From Bacteroidota bacterium (GTDB taxonomy: Bacteria > Bacteroidota > Bacteroidia > AKYH767-A > OLB10), in contig JAHEYP010000001.1 in the NCBI GenBank assembly GCA_023251535.1, positions 272,178 through 336,177 on the forward strand: a stretch of 64,000 nt of DNA, written 5' to 3'. The position numbers and the translations under genes were made by a program. Under the pieces are notes generated by a model. That model had not been told where the DNA came from and did no database searches. It saw only the letters and a program-made list of their open reading frames with translations. Shown piece after piece: positions 46,091 through 54,487 of the stretch (position 1 is its first letter; every line of letters begins with the position of its first letter).

Positions 46091-47392
46091 TTAAATCGCA
46101 TCTTTCAGCAATTGTCCGAAGCGATATGCGTCAACATATGAATTGTATAACGGCACTGGAGCTACGCGAATTACTCCACTACCTCTACCCTCTTGATCAG
46201 GTTCGCGCCAATCGGCGATAACACCTGCCCTAGTTAAATCATCAAAAATTTGTTTTCCGTCTGTAGCGAATTGCAAAGAAAGTTGGCAACCCTGTTGTTG
46301 TTTTTCGAAAGGAGTAATAACTGAGATAAGATTTTCTTTCCCTTTCTCTTTAAGCACTTCTCTAATTACAAATAGCAGGTATGAAGTTAGCTCCAAACTT
46401 TTCGAAACAAGTTTATCCATGGTTGCTTCATCGAACAACTCGAGTGATGCACGTAAGGCAGCTAATTCTAATATTGGTGCATTACTTAACTGCCAACTAT
46501 CGGCAGAAAGAACTGGCGTAAACTGGTGTGGCATTTTAAATCGCGTTTCAGGATCATTACCCCACCAACCTGCAAAGCGAGGGAGGTGTGGATTTTTTGC
46601 GTGACGTTCATTGACAAAAATCCCACCCACTGTTCCAGGACCACCATTTAAATATTTATACGAACACCATGCTGCGAAATCGACATTCCAATTATGCAAT
46701 TCGAGTTTCAAATTTCCTGCAGCGTGAGCTAAATCAAATCCTGCGTAAGCACCTACTTCATGCGCAGCATCCGTTATCAATTTCATATTAAGGACTTGCC
46801 CAGTAAAATAATGTACGCCACCAAACATCACTAAGGCTAGTTCATCACCACAATCATCAATCGCTTTAAGAATATCTTCATTCGAAATAAGTTCACTTCC
46901 TTTTGAAGGCTCTAATTCAATAATAGCATCATCTGGATCGAAACCATGGAAGCGCGCTTGCGATTGCAAAGCATAACGATCGGAAGGGAAGGCACCTGCT
47001 TCACAAATAATTTTATAGCGATCTTTTGTTGGGCGATAGAATGAAACAAGAAGTAAATGGAGATTCACCGTTAAGTGATTCATCACAGCAACTTCTAACG
47101 GTGACGCACCTACGACATTTGCAATTGACTCACGCACCAACTCGTGATACTTAAACCAACCTGTTTTAGGTTTAAAGTGGCCTTCAACTCCAAGGCGTGC
47201 CCAGTCTTGCAATTCTTCATTCACATAAACAGTAGTATTCTTAGGTTGGAGACCTAAAGAGTTACCACAGAAATAAACACAATCATGACCCTCATGTTGC
47301 GGAATAAAAAATTTATTTCTGAAAGAAGACAAAGAATCCTGCTGATCCTTTTTTTGGGCGAAGTCGATTGAATTTTCGAACGAAGAGCTCAT
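46091..47392 (-). CDS. kynU: kynureninase
   Basis: PLP enzyme that cleaves kynurenine or 3-hydroxykynurenine to anthranilate or 3-hydroxyanthranilate plus alanine. Motifs: YFCGNSLGLQPK at the N-terminus, AGAFPSDRYALQSQ, GFDLAHAAGN, and the PLP Lys in WCSYKYLNGGPGTVGGIFV. With the start at 47392 it has 433 residues, normal for the family. The frame extends to 47422, but a -7 promoter element occupies 47420-47427, so the downstream ATG is the real start. It is first in an operon with GNAT and YdeI-like genes. It works after Kmo, encoded nearby. Confidence 0.95.
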   Translation of the reverse strand: MSSSFENSIDFAQKKDQQDSLSSFRNKFFIPQHEGHDCVYFCGNSLGLQPKNTTVYVNEELQDWARLGVEGHFKPKTGWFKYHELVRESIANVVGASPLEVAVMNHLTVNLHLLLVSFYRPTKDRYKIICEAGAFPSDRYALQSQARFHGFDPDDAIIELEPSKGSELISNEDILKAIDDCGDELALVMFGGVHYFTGQVLNMKLITDAAHEVGAYAGFDLAHAAGNLKLELHNWNVDFAAWCSYKYLNGGPGTVGGIFVNERHAKNPHLPRFAGWWGNDPETRFKMPHQFTPVLSADSWQLSNAPILELAALRASLELFDEATMDKLVSKSLELTSYLLFVIREVLKEKGKENLISVITPFEKQQQGCQLSLQFATDGKQIFDDLTRAGVIADWREPDQEGRGSGVIRVAPVPLYNSYVDAYRFGQLLKDAI

Positions 47393-47419
47393 TGTATGAA
47401 TATCGTAATTACGAACAAT

Positions 47420-47427
47420 CAAAGATA
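47420..47427 (-). promoter_or_regulatory. -7 element for kynU
   Basis: Minus-strand TATCTTTG is an exact TAnnTTTG match, about 27 bases before the ATG at 47392. Confidence 0.65.
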
Positions 47428-47482
47428 GAATTGAAGAATGAATAGTACACGAAATACTTCATAATATTTTCGACACAAAACA

Positions 47483-47511
47483 AAGAAGGCACTCGAGTGG
47501 AGTGCCTTCTT
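47483..47511 (-). terminator. probable terminator of the act-cox operon
   Basis: An 11-bp stem AAGAAGGCACT / AGTGCCTTCTT (47483-47493 and 47501-47511) with a 7-base loop, 17 bases past the coxA stop. It is followed on the minus strand by a T-rich but interrupted tract. Confidence 0.75.
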
Positions 47512-47527
47512 AAATATAAGAATCAGA

Positions 47528-49381
47528 TTAGTGATCGTGTGGTGTATTACTTTCTGGTGTTTCAGAGAAAGGAACAGTTTGACAGATAAAGTCTTCCTTA
47601 GCTCCTGGCTTACCGTAATCGTATGGCCAACGATGTACCTCAGGAATTGCACCAGGCCAGTTTCCGTGAAGATGCTCGATTGGAGTTGTCCATTCAAGCG
47701 TATTAGATTTCCAAGGATTCTGAGATGACTTCTTGCCATTTTTAATGCTATAGTAGAAGTTAAATAAGAAAATAAACTGAGCAAGACCACCGATGATAGC
47801 AAACACAGTAACAACGTGATTGATGTTAATTAGGTTAGCAAAACCATCATAAGCAGTATTAGCATAATAACGACGAGGAACACCAGCAAGTCCCAAGAAG
47901 TGCATTGGGAAGAATGTACCATACAATCCGATTATTGTTAACCAGAAGTGTATGAATCCTAATTTCTTGTTCATCAATCGACCATACATTTTAGGGAACC
48001 AATGGTAAACTCCGGCAAACATACCGAAGATAGCAGATGACCCCATTACGATGTGGAAGTGAGCAACAACGAAATACGTATCGTGAACATTAATATCTAA
48101 CGCAGAGTCTCCAAGGATGATACCTGTAAGACCACCTGTAATGAAAGTAGAAACGAGACCGATACCGAACAACATCTGCGGAGTAAACTGAATATTACCT
48201 CTCCATAGAGTAGTGATATAGTTAAACACCTTTACAGCGGAAGGAATCGCAACCAATAAAGTAGTGAATACGAATACAGAACCTAAGAAAGGATTCATAC
48301 CTGTAACGAACATGTGGTGACCCCAAACGATAAACGAAAGGAAAGCGATAACCAACATTGAACCGATCATGGCTTTGTAACCGAAGATAGGTTTACGAGA
48401 GTTTACAGAGATAACCTCAGAAGCAAGACCTAAGGCAGGTAATAATACGATATAAACCTCAGGGTGACCTAAGAACCAGAATAAGTGTTGGTATAAAATC
48501 GGAGAACCACCGGCATGATCTAATGGTGCGCCATCGATAAAGATATCGCTCAAGTAGAAACTTGTTCCGAAGCTACGGTCGAACACCAATAACAATGCAG
48601 CAGCAAGAAGTACAGGGAACGATAATACCCCAAGGATAGCAGTAATGAAGAACGCCCAGATAGTAAGCGGCATTCTAGTCATTGCCATACCTTTCGTACG
48701 AAGGTTAATGATTGTAGAGATGTAGTTAATACTTCCTAATAACGAAGAAGCGATGAAGAACACCATCGAAACCAACCATAAAGTCATACCTAATCCAGAA
48801 CCCGGAATTGCTTGCGGCAATGCACTTAACGGAGGATAAACTGTCCATCCACCAGATGCAGGACCTGTTTCAATTCCCAATGAGAATAACATGATGATAC
48901 TCGACAAAGCGAAGAACCAGAACGAAAGAGCATTCAAGAAACCTGATGCCATATCTCGTGCTCCGAGTTGAAGAGGAATGAGTAAGTTCGAGAAGGTACC
49001 GCTCAAACCTGCAGTTAATACAAAGAATACCATGATAGTACCATGGATTGTAACTAACGCTAAGTAGAAGCCGGGATCTAGTTTACCATCTTTTCCCCAT
49101 TTACCGATTACGTCCTCTAAGAAAGGAAGTTTTGCATCAGGCCAAGCCAATTGCATACGGAAAATAAGCGACATAAACATCGCGAGGAAGCCCATAAAGA
49201 TTGCAACATTCAAATACTGTTTTGCAATCATTTTATGGTCGGTAGAGAAGATATACTTCGACCAGAAGTTATCTTCGTGATCATGATCATGATCGTGACC
49301 GTGGTGATCGTGTGAATGACCATGTGCATGCTCATCGGCATGAGCTCCATGGGCCATACTGTTATGTGGATTCACTTCCAT
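47528..49381 (-). CDS. coxA: cytochrome c oxidase subunit I (aa3 type)
   Basis: Catalytic haem-copper subunit in the inner membrane that reduces O2 to water and pumps protons. At 617 residues it has about twelve TM segments. Ligands and motifs are in place: WFLGHPEVYIVLLPA (CuB His and the cross-linked Tyr, with the type A1 Glu), FIVWGHHMFVTGMNP, and VAHFHIVMGSSA for haem ligation. The N-terminus (residues about 11-36) is extremely His-rich (HSHDHHGHDHDHDHEDN). It is the last gene of the act-cox run, 61 bases after coxB, and followed by a terminator. Subunits III and IV are not in the window. Confidence 0.97.
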   Translation of the reverse strand: MEVNPHNSMAHGAHADEHAHGHSHDHHGHDHDHDHEDNFWSKYIFSTDHKMIAKQYLNVAIFMGFLAMFMSLIFRMQLAWPDAKLPFLEDVIGKWGKDGKLDPGFYLALVTIHGTIMVFFVLTAGLSGTFSNLLIPLQLGARDMASGFLNALSFWFFALSSIIMLFSLGIETGPASGGWTVYPPLSALPQAIPGSGLGMTLWLVSMVFFIASSLLGSINYISTIINLRTKGMAMTRMPLTIWAFFITAILGVLSFPVLLAAALLLVFDRSFGTSFYLSDIFIDGAPLDHAGGSPILYQHLFWFLGHPEVYIVLLPALGLASEVISVNSRKPIFGYKAMIGSMLVIAFLSFIVWGHHMFVTGMNPFLGSVFVFTTLLVAIPSAVKVFNYITTLWRGNIQFTPQMLFGIGLVSTFITGGLTGIILGDSALDINVHDTYFVVAHFHIVMGSSAIFGMFAGVYHWFPKMYGRLMNKKLGFIHFWLTIIGLYGTFFPMHFLGLAGVPRRYYANTAYDGFANLININHVVTVFAIIGGLAQFIFLFNFYYSIKNGKKSSQNPWKSNTLEWTTPIEHLHGNWPGAIPEVHRWPYDYGKPGAKEDFICQTVPFSETPESNTPHDH

Positions 49382-49442
49382 GTGAATATTGTTTTCTTGC
49401 TTTGAAATTTATAACGAACGATTACTTACTTTTTTTTGCGGA

Positions 49443-50474
49443 TTACTTCGCCATTGAAGTAGCTGCAGAATCAGCAGGTGCCGGAGTTGCGGCAGGAGCA
49501 GCAGCTTCTTCTTTAGGGAATACAGCAGACTGTGTTTTCAACCACTCTTCATATTCTGCTGGTTCAACAACACGAACAGGCATTTTCATATTATAGTGAG
49601 CTACACCGCAAATTTTATTACATAACATGATAAACTCGAACTTCGGATTACCTGTTTCTTTCTGCATTTCTGCAGTCGTTTTTGTAGGCTTGAATGCGAA
49701 GCGAGTAGTCATTCCCGGTACCGCGTTCATTTGAACACGGAAGTGAGGAAGGTAAACCGAGTGAATAACATCGCGAGAGTTAATCATCAATTGTACTTCA
49801 GCACCTTTAGGCAATACTAATTCTTTAGCGATTAAATCGTCAGCAGTAGCTGCATCAGATGAATCGATACCTAAAGGATTTGTATCGGTGATACTACGGA
49901 AGAATGAAGATCCTAACTTATTATCTTTTCCTGCATAGCGAGCAGTAAAATCAAATTGTTTAGCATAGATCTGAATTACAATTCCCTTCATAGAAGCTGA
50001 CTTCTTAGTGATTTCATTCCACTCACTCATACCTGTAGTAATTAATGCTGCAAGTACAATTGTAGGGATGATCGTCCAAATTGCTTCTAATTTATTGTTA
50101 TCGTGGAAATAGAATGATCTTCTGTTTTTATTATAACGGTATTTATACGCAAAAAAGAAAAGAAGAATTTGCGTAATAAAGAACGTAATGAATAAAACTG
50201 TCCAATTGATTGTCATTAACCCATCAATTGCTTCACCATGTTCAGACGCTGCTTTAGGTAAAGTTAAAGGGAGGTACAGGTTCATGATGTAAACCATCAC
50301 GGATAACCCGATTATCAAGAACGCGATCATACCGATACTATTCCATCGGTTAGCACTTTCCTGTTCTGCTTCTTCGTTCTCTCCTGAAAGTTTCGATGCA
50401 AGAGCCGCTACATTGGCTAAACGCACCAGAACCAAGGTTCCAAAAACGACCGCTAAGATGAGCAAGATGTTCAT
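49443..50474 (-). CDS. coxB: cytochrome c oxidase subunit II (CuA)
   Basis: Subunit II carries the CuA centre that accepts electrons from a cytochrome c. Three hydrophobic segments lie in the first half (about 1-25, 45-70, 90-115), followed by the periplasmic cupredoxin domain. CuA ligands: His in DVIHSVYLPHFR and the loop CNKICGVAHYNMKM, with both Cys, the His and the Met. The usual Glu of CxExC is Lys here, as is common in Bacteroidota. The C-terminus is Ala/Pro-rich. At 343 residues it is slightly long. It lies between actF and coxA in the same operon. Confidence 0.95.
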   Translation of the reverse strand: MNILLILAVVFGTLVLVRLANVAALASKLSGENEEAEQESANRWNSIGMIAFLIIGLSVMVYIMNLYLPLTLPKAASEHGEAIDGLMTINWTVLFITFFITQILLFFFAYKYRYNKNRRSFYFHDNNKLEAIWTIIPTIVLAALITTGMSEWNEITKKSASMKGIVIQIYAKQFDFTARYAGKDNKLGSSFFRSITDTNPLGIDSSDAATADDLIAKELVLPKGAEVQLMINSRDVIHSVYLPHFRVQMNAVPGMTTRFAFKPTKTTAEMQKETGNPKFEFIMLCNKICGVAHYNMKMPVRVVEPAEYEEWLKTQSAVFPKEEAAAPAATPAPADSAATSMAK

Positions 50475-50524
50475 AGCTTGTTGTTAGTTGTGGAGTATTG
50501 AGATAATATTATTTCTTCTACTAA

Positions 50525-51796
50525 TTAAATTGCATGATGCAAGCTTTCTTCCATCATTGGGTGGTTTTTAGCCACTAATGGAGATTTGCTTAAATAATGC
50601 TGAACTAAATACATGAATAAACCGATGAATCCGATAGTAGTACCGATTTCCATTAAGCCGATTGATCCGATTGAAATTGCAGCTTCGCCATGTTCTGCAA
50701 CATGAGCAGCACCTTCTGCTGCATGGTGACCTGCTGTAATCATTGAACCAGGGATGATCATAACGAATGTATCGATCCAGTGACCAATAAAGACTACGAT
50801 AGACATTCCCATCAATAGATATAATTTACGTTTTGCATCTCTAGTCATTAAAATCACAAACGGAGTAATGAAGTTAATGAAGAAAGAAGCTAACCATAGA
50901 CCACGGTAGTGATCTTGACGTAACATGAAATAAGTGATTTCCTCAGGGATGTTAGAATACCAGATTAACATAAACTGGCAGAACCATAAGTATGTCCAAA
51001 AGATACTGAACGCAAACATAAACTTACCGATATCGTGTAAGTGGTGCTCAGTTACTTCTTGTAAATATCCTTTCGACTTAAGGTAAGTAACAGTAAATAC
51101 TAATGCAGCGATTGACGTTACAAATATTCCTGAGAACGTATACCAAGCAAACAACGTACTGAACCAGTGAGTATCAACGCTCATTACAAAATCCCATGAC
51201 ATGGTAGATTCAGTAACAGCAAATAATACTAAGAATTTAGCAGCTGCAGCTCTATTTTTTCTCCAGTAACCTACTCCGTCACCTTCGTCGCTTAACATTG
51301 AATTTTTACGGAATAACTTCGCGAAGTATGTCCAGATTACGAAATACGCCACCACACGAATCCAGAAGAAAGTTGGATTCAAGAATCCGCTTTTCCCTGC
51401 TATGATTTCATCGTATTTAGGTGATTTAGGATCGAACAACTCTGCATCCATCCAATGGTAAAGGTGATGACCACCTAATGCAATAATTACGATCATGATA
51501 CCACCTGCTACAGGTAATGACTGACCCATTGCTTCCAACGGACGTTTGATTACAGCGCTCCATCCTACTTCAGCCACATACTGTACAGCTAAAAAGAATG
51601 TTGCACATAAGGCCATACCCATAAACATGAAATTATTCATGAGGAGGTTAGACCATGTTTGTTCATGATGAGTTGCAAACTGAGCGATAATGGCCAGAAG
51701 ACCGATTATCATCATGACTCCTGCAATCATCCGATTTTTTCGGGTGAATTCGTAAGGCTTCGTACTTGTTACCTCGATATGATGATGGTGTCCCAT
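50525..51796 (-). CDS. actF: alternative complex III subunit ActF (quinol:cytochrome c oxidoreductase)
   Basis: NrfD/PsrC-like integral membrane subunit of ACIII, 423 residues with about ten TM segments. The N-terminus MGHHHHIEV is His-rich. It is the second NrfD-type subunit of the complex; ActC is the first. Family knowledge assigns ActC the quinol site and ActF a related, possibly proton-conducting role. It sits in canonical order between actE (21 bases upstream) and coxB (50 bases downstream). Confidence 0.9.
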   Translation of the reverse strand: MGHHHHIEVTSTKPYEFTRKNRMIAGVMMIIGLLAIIAQFATHHEQTWSNLLMNNFMFMGMALCATFFLAVQYVAEVGWSAVIKRPLEAMGQSLPVAGGIMIVIIALGGHHLYHWMDAELFDPKSPKYDEIIAGKSGFLNPTFFWIRVVAYFVIWTYFAKLFRKNSMLSDEGDGVGYWRKNRAAAAKFLVLFAVTESTMSWDFVMSVDTHWFSTLFAWYTFSGIFVTSIAALVFTVTYLKSKGYLQEVTEHHLHDIGKFMFAFSIFWTYLWFCQFMLIWYSNIPEEITYFMLRQDHYRGLWLASFFINFITPFVILMTRDAKRKLYLLMGMSIVVFIGHWIDTFVMIIPGSMITAGHHAAEGAAHVAEHGEAAISIGSIGLMEIGTTIGFIGLFMYLVQHYLSKSPLVAKNHPMMEESLHHAI

Positions 51797-51817
51797 AATT
51801 GATCGTTGATCGGTAGT

Positions 51818-52474
51818 TTATTTTGCCAAGGCAGTTACCTTGGATGAATCTTTAGTTGCTGTTGCTGTAGTACTGTCAGAACCAATCGGAGAAGCTCCGT
51901 CGTTCTGTAATTGATGGATGTACATTACAATTCTCCAACGATCTTCCGGTGCAATTTGAGCAGCATGTGCGCCCATCAAGTTGATACCGTAAGTAATTGT
52001 ATGGAAAATTTTTCCATCGGTAAGATCTTTCATCAAACCTCCACGAGAAGAATTACCTTTTGAGTAAGACGGAGGAGGAGGAAACTTACCGATAGCTACG
52101 ATACTTCCATCACCTTGACCTGTAGAACCATGGCAATGAACACAGAAAATTTCATACTGACGTTTTCCTTCAGCAAGATTTTCTTTGTTTAGCACCAATG
52201 GGTTTTTCACGTCGCGACCAGCTGCTTCATAACCTTCGTTAGTTGCAGGGTAGTGAAAGAAAGTATAGTTACGTGGAACAGTTCCGTCAACCGGATGTTG
52301 CATCGTTAAACTATCTGAGAAATTCGGGTTCGCTGAATACACCTCATAAGACGGTGAGCGATACATGTCCGGCATATATTCCAGGCCGGGTTTCTTAGGG
52401 TCCTTGCTACATGACGTTGCTAGCATCATCACTGACGCTGCTCCGGCACAAAGGATCGCTATGGTATTCTTCAT
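51818..52474 (-). CDS. actE: alternative complex III subunit ActE (monohaem cytochrome c)
   Basis: Periplasmic lipid-anchored cytochrome c subunit of 218 residues. The signal ends in a lipobox (LATSC, C22). One haem-binding CVHCHG motif lies near residue 112, with a candidate Met ligand further on (GINLMGAHAAQ). The C-terminal tail is Ser/Thr-rich. It is expected to pass electrons from ActA or ActB toward the oxidase. It lies 34 bases after actD and 21 before actF. Confidence 0.92.
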   Translation of the reverse strand: MKNTIAILCAGAASVMMLATSCSKDPKKPGLEYMPDMYRSPSYEVYSANPNFSDSLTMQHPVDGTVPRNYTFFHYPATNEGYEAAGRDVKNPLVLNKENLAEGKRQYEIFCVHCHGSTGQGDGSIVAIGKFPPPPSYSKGNSSRGGLMKDLTDGKIFHTITYGINLMGAHAAQIAPEDRWRIVMYIHQLQNDGASPIGSDSTTATATKDSSKVTALAK

Positions 52475-52508
52475 ATCCTGGTTGGTATGGATGTGGAAGG
52501 TTCGCTAA

Positions 52509-53039
52509 TTATTTATTTATAAATTCTACTGCACCTGCTGATTTCAACTGTGCTTCAACGTTTGCAATTTCAGAGTCATCCTTAATCTGGATTGCCATAA
52601 CGAAGTGGTCGTCAGCCATGCGTGGATGTATTACATTAGGTTCTACGCCCGGTAATAATTTACTTCTCAATAAGAAAGTAATAACCATACCGTGAGCAGC
52701 ACATAATACCGTACTTTCAAATGTTACAGGGATAAACGCCGGTAAATTTTTGTAGAAAGCATAACTAGGCTTTCCGCCGATATCCATTGGCCAATCAAAG
52801 ATGTTCATATACCAGATCATCAATAACGCTAAGCTCATTCCTGTCATCCCATAAAGGAAAGCGCAAATTGAGATACGTGTACGATCTAATCCTAGTTCAT
52901 GATCTAAACCGTGAATCGGGAACGGAGAAATTACATCTTTCACTTTCAGTCCTTTCTTACGAAGGGAACCGATAGCATTCAGCACTACTTCATCATCGTT
53001 GAAGATGCCGTAAACGAATTTTTTTGTTGAAGCGCTCAT
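52509..53039 (-). CDS. actD: alternative complex III subunit ActD (DUF3341)
   Basis: A 176-residue DUF3341 protein with two TM segments (about 60-80 and 105-125) and a cytosolic N-terminal domain (KFVYGIFNDDEVVLNAIGSL). The motif FPIHGLDHELGLDRTRI is typical for ActD. It is thought to stabilise the membrane part of ACIII. The actC stop and the actD start overlap by 4 bases. Confidence 0.92.
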   Translation of the reverse strand: MSASTKKFVYGIFNDDEVVLNAIGSLRKKGLKVKDVISPFPIHGLDHELGLDRTRISICAFLYGMTGMSLALLMIWYMNIFDWPMDIGGKPSYAFYKNLPAFIPVTFESTVLCAAHGMVITFLLRSKLLPGVEPNVIHPRMADDHFVMAIQIKDDSEIANVEAQLKSAGAVEFINK

Positions 53040-54439
53040 GCGTGTGATTCTGACTTATTAGAATGTTTAGCAGCTTTTTTCTTTTCGCCTTCTGAAGAAG
53101 ACTTAATGATTGTCTTCAACTCACTCATTGCAATTACAGGGAATACCCTAGCGAAGAGGAGGAAGCACGTGAAGAATAATCCGATTGATCCGATATAGAT
53201 ACCAGCTTCTACCCAAGTTGGATGATACATCGCCCAGCTTGAAGGAATATAATCACGGTGAAGAGAAGTAACGATAATTACAAAACGCTCGAACCACATA
53301 CCCACATTTACGAAGATCGAAATGATGAATGTTGCGAATACGTTCTCACGTAATTTAGAAGACCAGAATAACTGAGGAGTAATAACGTTACATGTCATCA
53401 TACTCCAATATGCCCACCAGTAAGGACCAGTAGCACGGTTGATGAACGCATATTGTTCGTACTCAACTCCTGAATACCAAGCGATGAAGAACTCAGTGAT
53501 ATACGCCACACCTACGATAGATCCCGTGATCAAGATGATACGGTTCATCATATCGATATGGTAGATGGTAATATAATCTTCAAGGTTTAATACTTTACGA
53601 ACGATAATCAACAACGTTTGCACCATGGCAAAACCAGAGAAGATCGCACCCGCAACGAAGTATGGAGGGAAGATGGTAGTATGCCATCCCGGAATCACCG
53701 ACGTAGCGAAGTCCATCGATACCACCGAGTGTACAGAAAGTACAAGTGGAGTTGAAAGACCTGCAAGTACTAGAGATACCTCTTCAAAGCGTTGCCAGTT
53801 TTTAGCACTACCTACCCAACCGAAGCTTAAGATAGTATAGATGCGTTTCGACATTTTTGTTTTTGCACGATCACGGATTACTGCGAAATCAGGAATAAGT
53901 CCTGTATACCAGAATACCAGTGATACAGAGAAATACGTCGAGATCGCGAATACGTCCCATACAAGTGGTGAGTTAAAGTTTACCCATAACGAACCGAATT
54001 GGTTAGCTAAAGGTAAAGGCCAGTAACCTACCCAAGGACGTCCCATGTGCGATACGATAAACGTTGCAGCACAGATAACGGCGAAGATGGTCATCGCCTC
54101 TGCTGAACGGTTAATCGATAAACGCCATTTCTGACGGAATAATAATAAGATCGCTGAGATGAGGGTTCCGGCGTGACCGATACCTACCCACCATACGAAA
54201 TTGGTGATATCCCAAGCCCAACCTACAGTTTTGTTAAGTCCCCAAACTCCGAGGCCTGTTCCTAAGGTGTAGGATACTGAGATGATCCACCACAACAAAG
54301 CTGCTGATGACACGCTGAATGCGAGCCACCACCATTTGTTTGCTTTTGACTCTACCGGGCGGCAGACATCTTCTGTGATATCGTGCCAGGTTTTATCGCC
54401 TAGAATTAGTGGCGGCCTGAGTTCCGATTCTTTATGCAT
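53036..54439 (-). CDS. actC: alternative complex III subunit ActC (NrfD-like quinol-binding)
   Basis: NrfD/PsrC-family membrane subunit of 467 residues with about ten TM segments. It is assumed to carry the menaquinol oxidation site next to the Fe-S subunit ActB. Conserved stretches include NFVWWVGIGHAGTLISAILL, WRLSINRSAEAMTIFAV and GWHTTIFPPYFVAGAIFSG. The tail is Lys-rich and cytosolic. It lies 48 bases after actB and overlaps actD by 4 bases. Confidence 0.95.
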   Translation of the reverse strand: MHKESELRPPLILGDKTWHDITEDVCRPVESKANKWWWLAFSVSSAALLWWIISVSYTLGTGLGVWGLNKTVGWAWDITNFVWWVGIGHAGTLISAILLLFRQKWRLSINRSAEAMTIFAVICAATFIVSHMGRPWVGYWPLPLANQFGSLWVNFNSPLVWDVFAISTYFSVSLVFWYTGLIPDFAVIRDRAKTKMSKRIYTILSFGWVGSAKNWQRFEEVSLVLAGLSTPLVLSVHSVVSMDFATSVIPGWHTTIFPPYFVAGAIFSGFAMVQTLLIIVRKVLNLEDYITIYHIDMMNRIILITGSIVGVAYITEFFIAWYSGVEYEQYAFINRATGPYWWAYWSMMTCNVITPQLFWSSKLRENVFATFIISIFVNVGMWFERFVIIVTSLHRDYIPSSWAMYHPTWVEAGIYIGSIGLFFTCFLLFARVFPVIAMSELKTIIKSSSEGEKKKAAKHSNKSESHA

Positions 54440-54487
54440 AGGTGACGAATTCTTACTTCGTTTATATTAATTTTATCTATTCTTTAA

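Noticed and set aside
47419..47814. A 131-residue minus-strand frame overlapping the 3' end of coxA
   Set aside because: It overlaps coxA in another frame and crosses its terminator; no protein features.
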